Assembly (NCBI RefSeq): GCF_013155125.1
Contig: NZ_CP053564.1
Coordinates: 3,417,501-3,481,500, forward strand
Direction of reading: 5' to 3'
Origin: Pseudonocardia broussonetiae
GTDB lineage: Bacteria; Actinomycetota; Actinomycetes; Mycobacteriales; Pseudonocardiaceae
Length of the DNA: 64,000 bases
The position numbers and the translations under genes were made by a program. This document shows, piece by piece, positions 46,055 to 54,817 of this stretch. How positions within the stretch are numbered: the stretch's first letter is position 1; each line of letters opens with the position of its first letter. The notes under the pieces were generated by a model that did not search any database, was not told the origin of the DNA, and worked only from the letters and a program-made list of their open reading frames with translations.

Positions 46055-46936
46055 ATGTTCTGGAGCAAGCGCGGTCGGGGTAACGGCCGGTCGCAGGGGA
46101 GCGGTGGCGCCCGGCAGGCCGTCATGCCCATCCCGTTGACCGGCGGACTGCTCTCCGGTGAGGTCCGTGACGTCGACGGGAAGCCGCTGGCGGGCGCGGA
46201 GATCTCCGTGTTCGACCGGTCCAGCAAGCGCGTCGCGCACTCCGACACCGACGCCTACGGCTTCTTCGCCCACGCCGTGCAGCCCGGTGACTACCGCATC
46301 CGCGCCGAGGCGGGCGGCTACCAGAGCCTGCACGAGCGGGCGGCCGTCGAGTGGGGCGCGCACCACGCCGTCGGACAGCTCACGCTCGTCCCCGACGAGA
46401 CGCTGACGACCCCGGTCCCCGGCGTCTACGAGATCGACCCCGACCACTCCGCCGTCCGCTTCGTGGCCCGCCACATCGCGATGTCGCGGGTGTACGGCCA
46501 GTTCCAGGAGTTCTCCGGGCAGGTCCGCATCGCCGAGGAGTTCGAGGACTCGCACGTCGAGGTGCTGATCGACGCGGCCAGCGTGTTCACCAACGTCGAG
46601 AAGCGCGACGAGCACCTGCGCTCGGCCGACTTCCTCGACGTCGCGCGCTTCCCCAAGCTGCACTTCACCAGCCACCGCTTCGCCCGCGCGGGCGGCAACC
46701 GCTGGCTGATCGACGGCGAGCTGACGCTGCACGGCATGACCAGCGACGTGCAGCTCGACACGACCTACCTGGGCATGCAGGAGTGGAACGGCCTGCGCGC
46801 GGGCTGCCTCGCCACCACGCAGCTGCACCGCGAGCACTTCACCGTCAACTGGCAGCAGATGCTGGCCCGCGGGGTGCCGGTCGTCGGCTCGACGATCGAG
46901 ATCACCCTCGACGTGCAGGGCGTGCTGCAGCAGTAG
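46055..46936 (+). CDS. YceI-family protein with N-terminal carboxypeptidase-regulatory-like domain
   Basis: 293 residues. After a basic N-terminus, residues about 30-105 form a carboxypeptidase-D regulatory-like beta sandwich (LLSGEVRDVDGKPLAGAEISVFD...PGDYRIRAEAGGYQ). Residues about 120-290 are a YceI lipocalin-like domain (YEIDPDHSAVRFVARHIAMSRVYGQF, RDEHLRSADFLDVARFPKLHFTS, LTLHGMTSDV). YceI proteins bind isoprenoid-type lipids. No signal peptide, so it appears cytoplasmic. ATG 46055 with GGAGG 6 nt upstream. Confidence 0.85.
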   Translation: MFWSKRGRGNGRSQGSGGARQAVMPIPLTGGLLSGEVRDVDGKPLAGAEISVFDRSSKRVAHSDTDAYGFFAHAVQPGDYRIRAEAGGYQSLHERAAVEWGAHHAVGQLTLVPDETLTTPVPGVYEIDPDHSAVRFVARHIAMSRVYGQFQEFSGQVRIAEEFEDSHVEVLIDAASVFTNVEKRDEHLRSADFLDVARFPKLHFTSHRFARAGGNRWLIDGELTLHGMTSDVQLDTTYLGMQEWNGLRAGCLATTQLHREHFTVNWQQMLARGVPVVGSTIEITLDVQGVLQQ

Positions 46937-46939
46937 GCC

Positions 46940-47338
46940 TCACTCGTACCAGGTGCCGAAGCTCCACACGTTGCCCTCGGGGTCGCGGACGACGAACTGG
47001 CGGCTGCCGTAGTCGGTGTTCTCGATGGGGCGCAGCACCACCGCCCCGGCGGCCACGGCGCGGTCGTAGAGGTCGTCCGGCGCGGTCACCACGACGTGCA
47101 CCGAGGCCCCTCCGGGCGGCTGCCCGCACGGGTCGTCGGGCCGGTGCTGGCCGAACATCACCCCGCCCGCGGGGGCGCCGTCCGGGCCGTCCCAGACGAG
47201 CTCGGCGTGCTCCACCACGCCCTCGTCGGTGTGCACCGCGCGCTCGGTGAAGCCGAAGGCGTCGACGAGGAACCGCAGCTGGGCGTGGGGGTCGCGGCAG
47301 ACGAAGGTGGGCCAGACGGTCGGGACGGTGGTCGTCAT
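46940..47338 (-). CDS. VOC (glyoxalase/bleomycin-resistance fold) protein
   Basis: 132 residues, a single VOC domain pair (TFVCRDPHAQLRFLVDAFGFTERAV; HVVVTAPDDLYDRAVAAGAVVLRPIENTDYGSRQFVVRDPEGNVWSFGTW). The HTDEGVVEHAELVW strand carries probable metal ligands. The reaction is unknown. It is likely controlled by, and co-transcribed with, the AraC gene 71 bp upstream on the same strand. Confidence 0.85.
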   Translation of the reverse strand: MTTTVPTVWPTFVCRDPHAQLRFLVDAFGFTERAVHTDEGVVEHAELVWDGPDGAPAGGVMFGQHRPDDPCGQPPGGASVHVVVTAPDDLYDRAVAAGAVVLRPIENTDYGSRQFVVRDPEGNVWSFGTWYE

Positions 47339-47409
47339 GGCGTCGATGCTGCCCGGGTGGGGCGGCGGTGTCGTGGAGGAAACGGACCCCGGCCCCGGTC
47401 GCGCGCGCG

Positions 47410-48216
47410 TCAGTCGTGGGCCGTCAGCAGCTCGCCGCGCCACTGCGTGGCGGTGAGGCCGGCGAGGTCGCGGAAGTCGCGCGAGAGGTGGGCCTGGTCG
47501 ACGTAGCCGCAGTCGGCGGCCACGGCGGACAGCGGGGCGTCGGTGAAGCGCAGGCGGTCGCACGCCCGCTCGAACCGGATCACGCGGGCGGCCGCCTTCG
47601 GGGCGAGGCCGGTCTCGCGGCGGAGCTGGTCGGCGAGGTGGCGCCGGCTCCACCCGACCTCGTCGGCGAGGTCGGCGATGCGCAGCGTGCCGCCGGTGGC
47701 CACCAGGCGGTCCCAGGCGTAGGACACCTCGGGGCGGACGCCGGCGTCGGCGTCATCGGCGGCGTCGGCGGCCAGCCCGGCCAGCGCCGCGTCGAGCCGG
47801 GCGAAGCGCTCGGGCCAGGTGCCGGGCTCGGCGAGGCGGTCGAGCAGCGGACCGGTGCGGGCGCCGAGCAGCGCGGCGAGGTCGACGGTGTCGCCCGCGA
47901 GCTCGCCGGCGGGCACCCCGAGCAGCGCGCGCGTGCCGCGCCAGCTCAGCCGCAGCTGCATGCCCGTCTGGGCCGGGCCGGTCGCGATGGTGGCCGGGCC
48001 GTCGTGCAGGCCCGCGACCATCGCGGTGAACCTGCCGGGCGGCCGCGCCGGATCGGGGTTGGCGAGGATCTCGACCTGCCCGTCGAGGCAGAGCAGGAAC
48101 GTCAGGTGGGCCGAGGGGACGCCCTGGTGGACCCCGGGCGGGCCCGCGTTCATCCGGTAGCCCGTGTAGGCGCCCACCCATCGCCGCAGCGCAGGTGCCG
48201 GGCGCGCCCAGAACAT
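47410..48216 (-). CDS. AraC-family regulator
   Basis: 268 residues. The N-terminal sensing half has RRWVGAYTGYRMNAGPPGVHQGVPSAHLTFLLCLDG; the C-terminal HTH pair is LRIADLADEVGWSRRHLADQLRRETGLAPKAAARVIRFERA and LSAVAADCGYVDQAHLSRDFRDLAGLTATQW. It lies upstream of the VOC gene on the same strand and 22 bp after argA. Confidence 0.88.
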   Translation of the reverse strand: MFWARPAPALRRWVGAYTGYRMNAGPPGVHQGVPSAHLTFLLCLDGQVEILANPDPARPPGRFTAMVAGLHDGPATIATGPAQTGMQLRLSWRGTRALLGVPAGELAGDTVDLAALLGARTGPLLDRLAEPGTWPERFARLDAALAGLAADAADDADAGVRPEVSYAWDRLVATGGTLRIADLADEVGWSRRHLADQLRRETGLAPKAAARVIRFERACDRLRFTDAPLSAVAADCGYVDQAHLSRDFRDLAGLTATQWRGELLTAHD

Positions 48217-48238
48217 GGGGCCGAGGCTACCGCCGCGA

Positions 48239-48739
48239 TCAGGTCAGGCGCAGCAGCATCCGCACGTTGCCCAGCGTGTTGGGCTTGACGTGTGCGAGGT
48301 CGAGGAACTCGGCCACACCGGCGTCGTAGGAGCGCAGCATCGCGGCGAAGACGTCGGGCTCGACCGGGGTGCCGTCGATCTCGGCGAACCCGTGCCGGGA
48401 GAAGAACTGCTTCTCGAACGTCAGCACGAACAGCCGCTGCAGCCCGAGCTCGCGCGCCCCCGCGATCAGGCCGCGGACCAGCGCGTGCCCGACGCCGCGC
48501 CCGAGGACCCGGGGGTGCACGGCCACCGTGCGGATCTCGCCCAGGTCCTCCCACAGCACGTGCAGCGCGCCGCAGCCGACCACCTGCCCGTCGACCTCCG
48601 CGACGAGGAACTCCGGCACCGCCTCGTAGAGGGTGACGATCTCCTTGGCGAGCAGGACGCGCCCCGCGTACTCGTCGACGAGGTCCTTGATGGTGGTCAC
48701 GTCGGACGTGCGCGCCCGCCGGACGACAACGGCCGTCAT
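48239..48739 (-). CDS. argA: Amino-acid N-acetyltransferase (short NAGS, ArgA-type)
   Basis: 166 residues, GNAT fold with EIRTVAVHPRVLGRGVGHALVRGLIAGARELGLQRLFVLTFEKQFFSRHGFAEID. This is the short stand-alone N-acetylglutamate synthase seen in actinobacteria (mycobacterial Rv2747 type), first step of arginine synthesis. It is next to rimO/ftsK as in Mycobacterium. TAGGGT lies 8 nt before the ATG (48753-48748, minus), a possible leaderless promoter. Confidence 0.88.
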   Translation of the reverse strand: MTAVVVRRARTSDVTTIKDLVDEYAGRVLLAKEIVTLYEAVPEFLVAEVDGQVVGCGALHVLWEDLGEIRTVAVHPRVLGRGVGHALVRGLIAGARELGLQRLFVLTFEKQFFSRHGFAEIDGTPVEPDVFAAMLRSYDAGVAEFLDLAHVKPNTLGNVRMLLRLT

Positions 48740-48769
48740 GGCCCGTCACCCTAGCGGCGGGCCGCGCCG

Positions 48770-48775
48770 TACTCT
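48770..48775 (+). promoter_or_regulatory. -10 of leaderless rimO
   Basis: TACTCT, 6 nt, GTG at 48782; divergent from argA. Confidence 0.6.
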
Positions 48776-48781
48776 GGCCCC

Positions 48782-50245
48782 GTGTCAACCCCACGTCGCG
48801 CCGCCCTGCTCACCCTGGGCTGTGCCCGCAACGAGGTCGACTCGGAGGAGATCGCCGGCCGGCTGACCGACAGCGGGTGGGAGCTCGTCGACGCCGACGA
48901 CGGCGCCGACGTGATCCTGGTCAACACGTGCGGCTTCGTCGAGCAGGCCAAGAAGGACTCCATCGACACGCTGCTCGCCGCGTCGGACTCCGCGCAGGAG
49001 AGCGGCGCGAAGGTCGTCGCCGTCGGGTGCCTGGCCGAGCGCTACGGCAAGGAGCTCGCCGACCAGCTCCCCGAGGCCGACGCCGTGCTCGGCTTCGACG
49101 CCTACCCCGACCTCGCCGAGCGCCTGGGCGACGTCCTCGGCGGCCACGCGCCCGCCGCGCACGTCCCCGTCGACCGCCGCACGCTGCTGCCGATCTCCCC
49201 GGTCGAGCGGCCCGCCGCGTCCGCCGACGTCGCCGTCCCCGGGCACGCCTGGGTTCCCAACCTCGCCCGCACCCGCCTCACCGAGGGCCCGGTCGCCAAC
49301 CTCAAGCTCGCCTCGGGCTGCGACCGCCGCTGCACCTTCTGCGCCATCCCGTCCTTCCGCGGCTCGTTCGTCTCGCGCCCGGCCGACGACGTCGTCGCCG
49401 AGGCGGCGTGGCTGGGCATGGAGGGCGTGCGCGAGCTGTACCTCGTCAGCGAGAACTCCACGTCCTACGGCAAGGACCTGCCCGGCGGCACGCGCGCGCT
49501 GGTCCGGCTGCTGCCGCGGCTCACGCAGGTGCCCGGCATCGACCGCGTCCGCGTCAGCTACCTGCAGCCCGCCGAGATGCGCCCCGACCTCATCGAGGTG
49601 ATCGCCTCGACGCCCGGCGTCGCGCCGTACTTCGACCTGTCGTTCCAGCACGCCGCGCCCACGCTGCTGCGCCGGATGCGCCGCTTCGGCTCGCGCGCCG
49701 ACTTCCTCGACCTGTGCGCACGCATCCGCGCCCTCGCCCCCGAGGCGGGGATCCGCAGCAACTTCATCGTCGGGTTCCCGGGGGAGACCGACGAGGAGTT
49801 CGCCGAGCTGGAGGCGTTCCTGTCCGAGGCCCGGCTCGACGCGGTGGGCCTGTTCGGCTACTCCGACGAGGACGGCACCGAGGCCCTCTCGCTGCCCGAC
49901 AAGGTGCCGGCCGAGGTGATCACCGAGCGCCTGGCGCGGCTGTCGTCGCTGGTCGAGGAGCTGATGAGCCAGCGGGCCGAGGAGCGGATCGGCACCGAGG
50001 TCGAGGTGCTCGTCGAGGTCGCCGAGGACGAGGACTTCGAGTGCACCGGGCGGGCCGCGCACCAGGCGCCCGACGTCGACGGGGAGTGCGTGTTCGAGCG
50101 CGGCTCCGGGCTGGCGGTCGGCGACCTGGTGAAGGCGGTCGTCGTCGGCACCGAGGGGGCCGACCTGGTCGTCTCCGCACGGGAGCAGGTCCCGCGCAGC
50201 ACCCTGGCGCGCGCCACGGCGGGCGTGTCGGGGAGCGGGGGGTGA
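48782..50245 (+). CDS. rimO: Ribosomal protein S12 methylthiotransferase RimO
   Basis: 487 residues. The N-terminal UPF0004 domain has cluster Cys in [27 protein letters not shown] and VGCLAERY. The radical-SAM motif is C180-x3-C184-x2-C187 ([19 protein letters not shown]), and a TRAM domain lies at the C-terminus. It adds a methylthio group to Asp of S12. The stop overlaps pgsA (GTGA). Confidence 0.96.
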   Translation: MSTPRRAALLTLGCARNEVDSEEIAGRLTDSGWELVDADDGADVILVNTCGFVEQAKKDSIDTLLAASDSAQESGAKVVAVGCLAERYGKELADQLPEADAVLGFDAYPDLAERLGDVLGGHAPAAHVPVDRRTLLPISPVERPAASADVAVPGHAWVPNLARTRLTEGPVANLKLASGCDRRCTFCAIPSFRGSFVSRPADDVVAEAAWLGMEGVRELYLVSENSTSYGKDLPGGTRALVRLLPRLTQVPGIDRVRVSYLQPAEMRPDLIEVIASTPGVAPYFDLSFQHAAPTLLRRMRRFGSRADFLDLCARIRALAPEAGIRSNFIVGFPGETDEEFAELEAFLSEARLDAVGLFGYSDEDGTEALSLPDKVPAEVITERLARLSSLVEELMSQRAEERIGTEVEVLVEVAEDEDFECTGRAAHQAPDVDGECVFERGSGLAVGDLVKAVVVGTEGADLVVSAREQVPRSTLARATAGVSGSGG

Positions 50246-50835
50246 CCTCGCGGCCGACGGGTCCGCCGCCGGTGCTCAACATCGCCAACGTGCTCACCGG
50301 CATCCGGCTGCTGCTCGTTCCGGTGTTCCTCGCCGCGCTGCTCACCGACGACGGCCGGAGCACCACCTGGCGGCTCACCGCGTTCGGCGTGTTCGCGCTC
50401 GCGTCGTTCACCGACAGCCTCGACGGCGACATCGCCCGCCGCCGCGGCCTCGTCACCGCGTTCGGCACGATCGCCGACCCGATCGCCGACAAGGCGCTCA
50501 CCGGGTCCGCGCTGATCGGGCTGTCGGTGCTGGGCATCGTCCCGTGGTGGGTCACCGTCGTGATCATGGGCCGGGAGCTGGGCGTCACGCTGCTGCGGCT
50601 GCTCGTGCTGCGCCACGGCGTCATCCCGGCCAGCCGCGGCGGCAAGGCCAAGACGGCCCTGCAGACGCTCGCGATCGGGCTCTACCTGCTGCCGCTGACG
50701 GAGCTGCTCGGGCCGTCCACGACCATCGACGTCGTGCGGTGGGCGGTGCTCGCGGCAGCCGTCGTGCTCACCGTCGTCACCGGTCTGGACTACGTGCTGC
50801 GGGCCGCGCGGCTGCGGGCGGCGTCCGCGTCCTGA
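50242..50835 (+). CDS. pgsA: CDP-diacylglycerol-glycerol-3-phosphate 3-phosphatidyltransferase
   Basis: 197 residues, about five TM helices. The CDP-alcohol phosphotransferase motif [24 protein letters not shown] (DGx2ARx8Gx3Dx3D) is complete at about residue 55. It makes phosphatidylglycerol phosphate at the membrane. GTG start overlaps the rimO stop. The rimO-pgsA-clgR-pspA order matches other actinobacteria. Confidence 0.94.
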   Translation: MTSRPTGPPPVLNIANVLTGIRLLLVPVFLAALLTDDGRSTTWRLTAFGVFALASFTDSLDGDIARRRGLVTAFGTIADPIADKALTGSALIGLSVLGIVPWWVTVVIMGRELGVTLLRLLVLRHGVIPASRGGKAKTALQTLAIGLYLLPLTELLGPSTTIDVVRWAVLAAAVVLTVVTGLDYVLRAARLRAASAS

Positions 50836-50851
50836 GCCGGACGGGTGCCGT

Positions 50852-50868
50852 GTTCGCCGTGGGCGGAC
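50852..50868 (+). promoter_or_regulatory. Candidate ClgR box upstream of clgR
   Basis: GTTCGCCGTGGGCGGAC fits GTTCGC-N5-GCG, the motif described for Streptomyces ClgR, and is a near-perfect 7-3-7 palindrome. It lies 45 bp before the putative clgR -10 (TACGGT, 50913-50918). It would mean autoregulation. Confidence 0.5.
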
Positions 50869-50912
50869 GCGACGCCGCCGTTCGGGTCGAGGCGTGCGAG
50901 CCCCGGACTGGG

Positions 50913-50918
50913 TACGGT
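50913..50918 (+). promoter_or_regulatory. Putative -10 of clgR
   Basis: TACGGT, start near 50925, giving a leader of about 50 nt that contains a GGCCGG/CCGGCC hairpin and the GGAGG ribosome site. Confidence 0.45.
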
Positions 50919-50973
50919 TGACCCACGGCCGGACACCGGCCGTGCGTTCGTGGTTCGTCGATCGGAGGATGCC

Positions 50974-51363
50974 GTGCTGATGCGAGAGGCGATCGGTGGC
51001 AGCCTCCGCCGGGCCCGTACGGGCCGGCGGCGCACCCTGCGCGACGTGTCGCGGCGGGCGCGCGTGAGCCTCGGATACCTCTCCGAGGTCGAGCGCGGGC
51101 GCAAGGAGCCCTCCAGCGAGCTGCTCGCCGCGATCTGCGACGCCCTCGACATCACGCTGTCCGACCTCCTGGGCGACGCCGCCGAGGCGCTGTCCGCCGC
51201 CGCGCTCGACGTCGTCGGCCGCCGCCCGGTGGGTCTGCGCCACACCGACCTCCGCATCGCCGGCGTCGACGAGCCCGCCACGGTCGCCGCGCCCGCGGGC
51301 ATGCCGCTGGCCCCCGTCGCGCCCGTCCCGCTGCCGCAGCCGGTGGCCCGCGCCGCCGCCTGA
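50974..51363 (+). CDS. clgR: ClgR-type XRE transcriptional regulator
   Basis: 129 residues. The HTH region [49 protein letters not shown] (about 18-66) is diagnostic of ClgR, the activator of clp proteases and, in mycobacteria, of the psp operon. The C-terminus ends PQPVARAAA; small Ala-rich ends of this kind can act as Clp degrons in the family. GTG 50974 is preferred (GGAGG 5 nt upstream) over ATG 50980. Confidence 0.92.
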   Translation: MLMREAIGGSLRRARTGRRRTLRDVSRRARVSLGYLSEVERGRKEPSSELLAAICDALDITLSDLLGDAAEALSAAALDVVGRRPVGLRHTDLRIAGVDEPATVAAPAGMPLAPVAPVPLPQPVARAAA

Positions 51364-51573
51364 TCGCGCGGTCCACCCCGAGTACGGGCGCCCGCGCCCC
51401 CGGGCCGCTAGCCTGGATCTCGGGGAGCGCCCCGACACCGAGGTCGGGATCTTCCCGGATATCGTCGGCGCCCGGTGGAAGCCGGGCGGTGTGCAGTGCC
51501 ACGATGGGGCGCAGCAGCGCACCGGCGGCCGGATCGGACAGCGCGTAGACGGCACCCGGAGGTAGCGGAAGAG
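51364..51573 (+). promoter_or_regulatory. pspA promoter and structured leader
   Basis: TAGCCT at 51409-51414 predicts a start near 51421 and a leader of about 150 nt. The leader can form GGGG-AGCG-CCCC, CCGAC/GTCGG and CCCGG/CCGGG hairpins before the GGAGG ribosome site. No ORF was seen in this gap. Confidence 0.45.
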
Positions 51574-52380
51574 ATGGCCAACCCGTTCGTGAAGTCCTGG
51601 AAGTACCTCATGGCGCTGTTCTCGTCGAAGGTCGACGAGTACGCCGACCCGAAGGTGCAGATCCAGCAGGCCATCGAGGACGCCCAGCGCCAGCACCAGG
51701 CGCTGTCGCAGCAGGCGGCGGCCGTCATCGGCAACCAGCGCCAGCTGGAGATGAAGCTCAACCGCCAGCTCGGCGACATCGAGAAGCTGCAGGCCTCGGC
51801 CCGCCAGGCCCTCGTGCTCGCCGACCAGGCCCGCGCGGCCGGGGACGAGGTGAAGGCCGGGCAGTACGAGCAGTCCGCCCAGGCGTTCGCCACGCAGCTC
51901 GTCACCGCGGAGCAGTCCGTCGAGGACATGAAGACGCTGCACGACCAGTCGATCCAGGCCGCGGGCCAGGCGAAGCAGGCGGTCGAGCGCAACGCGATGA
52001 TGCTGCAGCAGAAGATCGCCGAGCGCACGAAGCTGCTCAGCCAGCTCGAGCAGGCGAAGATGCAGGAGCAGGCCGCGGCGTCGCTGCGGCAGATGAGCGA
52101 GCTGGCCGCCCCGGGCAACACCCCCTCGCTGGAAGAGGTCCGGGAGAAGATCGAGCGGCGCTACGCCAACGCCCTCGGTGCGGGCGAGCTGGCGCAGAAC
52201 TCGGTGCAGGGCCGCATGCTCGAGGTGCAGGCCTCCACGGCCGACATGGCCGGGGCGAGCCGCCTGGAGCAGATCCGGGCGTCGCTGCACGGCACGCCGG
52301 TGGCCGGTGAGGTCACGGCGGCCCCGACCCCCGCCTCCACCCCCCAGCTCGACAAGCAGCAGCAGCCCGGCACGGCCTGA
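51574..52380 (+). CDS. pspA: PspA/IM30 phage-shock protein
   Basis: 268 residues. An amphipathic N-terminal helix ([24 protein letters not shown]) is followed by long coiled coils (about 25-225) with many Gln/Glu/Ala, then a Pro-rich tail. It is an ESCRT-III-like membrane-maintenance protein. It follows clgR, its known activator in mycobacteria. ATG start with GGAGG about 10 nt upstream. Confidence 0.94.
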   Translation: MANPFVKSWKYLMALFSSKVDEYADPKVQIQQAIEDAQRQHQALSQQAAAVIGNQRQLEMKLNRQLGDIEKLQASARQALVLADQARAAGDEVKAGQYEQSAQAFATQLVTAEQSVEDMKTLHDQSIQAAGQAKQAVERNAMMLQQKIAERTKLLSQLEQAKMQEQAAASLRQMSELAAPGNTPSLEEVREKIERRYANALGAGELAQNSVQGRMLEVQASTADMAGASRLEQIRASLHGTPVAGEVTAAPTPASTPQLDKQQQPGTA

Positions 52381-53674
52381 CGTCCCGCGCTCGACGACGC
52401 CGCCCTCCCTGACGGGAGGGCGGCGTCCTGCGTTCCGGCCCCCTGTGTCCCGCGCCCTCTCTGTTGCAGGAAGGCCACCTTGTGGACGGTTCACGGCATG
52501 AAGGTGGCCTTCCTGCAACGGGGTGGGGGCTGGGGGCTGGGCGACGGGATCCGCGCGAGTTCGCCGCGCCGCGCGAGTTCGCCGCCGCTGCCCGGGGAGT
52601 TCGCCGCTGTCGCCCGGCGAGTTCGCCGCTGAGCCGCGCGAGTTCGTCGCTGGTGTCCGGCGAGTTCGCCGCCGGCGTCCGGGGAGTCGCCGCGGCCCCG
52701 GCGGTCGGTGATCGCCACTTCGGCGCGTTCGGGGACGCATGTGGCCGGGAACGTGCCGAGCCGGTGATCTCCGGTCCTGCGGGCGGAGGTCGTACGCGAT
52801 CGGCCAACACCCCGTGCCCGATCCGCAAACTCGGCGGGAGGGTCAGCGGCGGCGGGGGGCGCGGCGGGGGGTGGGGGGCCGGGGCGGGGCCGGGCTGGCA
52901 CACCGGGCACCAGTAGGACAGGCGGGCGTAGACGCTCTCGCCCTGCTCGGCCACGCGGATCCGGGTGCCGCACCGGCGGCAGCGCTGGCCGCCGCGCTCG
53001 AAGACCCAGTGCTGGTTGCGGCCGAGGTCGCCGGTGGTGGACTGCTCGGGGCGGTCGGCGTTGCGCAGCAGCAGCTCGCGGGACAGGGCGATGACGGCCG
53101 CGGGGTCGGGGACGTCGCGGGTGAGCGTCCACGGCGAGATCCCGCGCAGGAAGCAGACCTCGGTCTTGTAGAGGTTGCCGACGCCCGCCATCACCCGCTG
53201 CTCCAGCAGCACCGGCCCGATCTCGGAGTCGCCGCGCGCGGTGAGGCGGCGCAGGGCCTCGGCGGCGTGGGCGTCGGACCAGTCGGGGTCGAGCAGGTCG
53301 GGGCCGAGGTGCCCGACCAGCCGCGACTCGTCGGCGGTGGGCAGCAGCTCCATGTCGTGCAGCGCGAACCCGACGGCGACGCGCTCCGCGGTCGCCAGGA
53401 CCGCCCGCGCCTCGTACGCCGGACGCTGCCACGACATGCCGGGCCGGTAGAGGTGCCACGAGCCGTCCATGCGGAAGTGGCTGTGCAGGCTGCGGCCGTC
53501 GTCGAAGCGGGTGAACAGGTGCTTGCCCACCGACGCGACGCCCGTGACGGTCCGGCCGGTGAGGTCGTGCTCGGCGAGGCGGGGGTGGCGCAGCTCCCCG
53601 CGCACGAGCGTCTCGCCGGTGAGCGCGGCCCGCAGGCGCTTCCCGGCCAGGTAGACGGTGTCACCCTCAGGCAC
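52313..53674 (-). CDS. Nei/Fpg-family DNA glycosylase with runaway C-terminal frame
   Basis: The first about 258 residues (53674 down to about 52900) are a complete Nei2-type glycosylase: catalytic PEGD at the N-terminus, H2TH block [27 protein letters not shown] and zinc finger [14 protein letters not shown]...YWCPVC. It excises oxidised bases and cleaves the strand. Instead of stopping, the frame runs another 195 codons through a Pro-rich stretch, the 22-bp array and the inverted repeat, into antisense pspA. That tail is probably accidental; the family ends near the zinc finger. A 22-bp minisatellite lies in the promoter region. Confidence 0.85.
   Translation of the reverse strand: MPEGDTVYLAGKRLRAALTGETLVRGELRHPRLAEHDLTGRTVTGVASVGKHLFTRFDDGRSLHSHFRMDGSWHLYRPGMSWQRPAYEARAVLATAERVAVGFALHDMELLPTADESRLVGHLGPDLLDPDWSDAHAAEALRRLTARGDSEIGPVLLEQRVMAGVGNLYKTEVCFLRGISPWTLTRDVPDPAAVIALSRELLLRNADRPEQSTTGDLGRNQHWVFERGGQRCRRCGTRIRVAEQGESVYARLSYWCPVCQPGPAPAPHPPPRPPPPLTLPPSLRIGHGVLADRVRPPPAGPEITGSARSRPHASPNAPKWRSPTAGAAATPRTPAANSPDTSDELARLSGELAGRQRRTPRAAAANSRGAANSRGSRRPAPSPHPVAGRPPSCREPSTRWPSCNREGAGHRGPERRTPPSRQGGRRRRARDVRPCRAAAACRAGGWRRGSGPP
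52396..52427 (+). terminator. pspA terminator hairpin
   Basis: Perfect 14-bp stem GACGCCGCCCTCCC / GGGAGGGCGGCGTC with a TGAC loop, 15 nt past the stop. Confidence 0.8.
52463..52519. repeat. 19-bp perfect inverted repeat
   Basis: GTTGCAGGAAGGCCACCTT / AAGGTGGCCTTCCTGCAAC with a 19-nt loop, just behind the pspA terminator and facing the converging nei-type gene. It is markedly less GC-rich than its surroundings and may serve as terminator for the minus strand. Confidence 0.8.
52557..52671. repeat. Six-copy GAGTTCGCCG array, about 22-bp period
   Basis: GAGTTCGCCG (one copy GAGTTCGTCG) starts at 52557, 52575, 52597, 52619, 52640 and 52662. Spacings are 18, 22, 22, 21 and 22 bp, and a decayed copy lies near 52684. 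The period is not a multiple of three, so it is a DNA-level array even though the extended nei-type frame runs through it. Confidence 0.8.
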
Positions 53675-53722
53675 GGACCGAACCTAGTCCGGGCGGCGCC
53701 GGCCCGCCCGGCTCGCGCGCGA

Positions 53723-53802
53723 CGAGACCCCGACTCACGCGCAGCGAGAGCCCGACTCGCGCGCCACGAGACCCCGACTCGCGCACAACGAGAGCCCGAC
53801 TC
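53723..53802. repeat. 22-bp minisatellite, four copies with 44-bp alternation
   Basis: CGAGA[C/G]CCCGACTC at 53723, 53745, 53767 and 53789, exactly 22 bp apart, with C, G, C, G alternating at the sixth base, so the higher-order unit is 44 bp. It occupies the 222-bp divergent gap between the nei-type gene and the ABC operon, where both promoters should be. Confidence 0.85.
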
Positions 53803-53896
53803 GCGGGGAGGTGAGGTGCGGGGTCCACCGATCGGTTGACCGGCCCCGCCTCCGCGGTCGATCCGCCCGGCGCCGCGGCCGCGCAGGATCGTTCCC

Positions 53897-54817
53897 ATGG
53901 CCGTCATCGAGGTGCAGGACCTGCACAAGCGCTACCGCGACCACGTCGCCGTGCACGACGTGTCCTTCACCGTCGAGGAGGGCGAGGTCTTCGGCGTGCT
54001 CGGGCCGAACGGGGCCGGGAAGACCACGACCGTCGAGTGCGTCGGCGGGCTCCGCCGCCCCGACGGCGGCCGCGTCTCGGTGTGCGGGCTCGACCCCCGC
54101 CGCGACCGCGCCGCCGTCCGCGAGATCCTCGGCATCCAGCTCCAGGCGAGCGAGCTGCCCGACAAGCTGCGGGTGCGCGAGGCCGTCGAGCTGTTCGCGT
54201 CGTTCTACCCGGCCCCCGCCGACCCCGGCACGCTCATCGAGCGCTGGGGCCTCGCGGACAAGCGCGAGACCCCCTTCGGCCAGCTGTCGGGCGGGCAGAA
54301 GCAGCGGCTGTCGATCGTGCTGGCGCTCGTCGGCAACCCGCGCGTCGCCATCCTCGACGAGCTCACCACCGGCCTCGACCCGCAGGCCCGCCGCGACACC
54401 TGGGACGCGATCGAGCAGATCCGCGACTCCGGCGTCACGGTCGTGCTCGTCACGCACTTCATGGAGGAGGCCGAGCGCCTCTGCGACCGCCTCGCCGTGA
54501 TCGACGGGGGCCGCGTCGTCGCGCTCGACACCCCGTCCGGGCTGGTCGCCGCCCTGCCCGCGGGCCAGACCCTGCGCTTCCGCGCCGACGTCGACGACCC
54601 GGACGACCGGTTCGACGCCGTGCTCACCGCGCTGCCGCAGGTGCGCACGGTCACCCGCCGCGGCGCCCGGATCGAGGTCACCGGCCACGGCGACCTGCTC
54701 ACGGCCGTCACCTCCGCCCTCGCCGCCCGCGGGGTCGTCCCCGTCGACCTGCGCCTGGAGCAGGCCGACCTCGACGACGCCTTCCTGGCGCTCACCGGCA
54801 CGAAGGGAACCCGATGA
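53897..54817 (+). CDS. ABC transporter ATPase (ABC-2 drug/lipid exporter type)
   Basis: 306 residues. Walker A GPNGAGKTT, signature LSGGQKQRLSI, Walker B VAILDELTTGLDP, switch His in VLVTHFMEEAERL. A C-terminal extension of about 80 residues (LRFRADVDD...LEQADLDDAFLALTG) is the DrrA/DUF4162-like domain. It pairs with the permease whose start overlaps its stop (ATGA), and heads a four-gene operon with a two-component system. Confidence 0.93.
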   Translation: MAVIEVQDLHKRYRDHVAVHDVSFTVEEGEVFGVLGPNGAGKTTTVECVGGLRRPDGGRVSVCGLDPRRDRAAVREILGIQLQASELPDKLRVREAVELFASFYPAPADPGTLIERWGLADKRETPFGQLSGGQKQRLSIVLALVGNPRVAILDELTTGLDPQARRDTWDAIEQIRDSGVTVVLVTHFMEEAERLCDRLAVIDGGRVVALDTPSGLVAALPAGQTLRFRADVDDPDDRFDAVLTALPQVRTVTRRGARIEVTGHGDLLTAVTSALAARGVVPVDLRLEQADLDDAFLALTGTKGTR

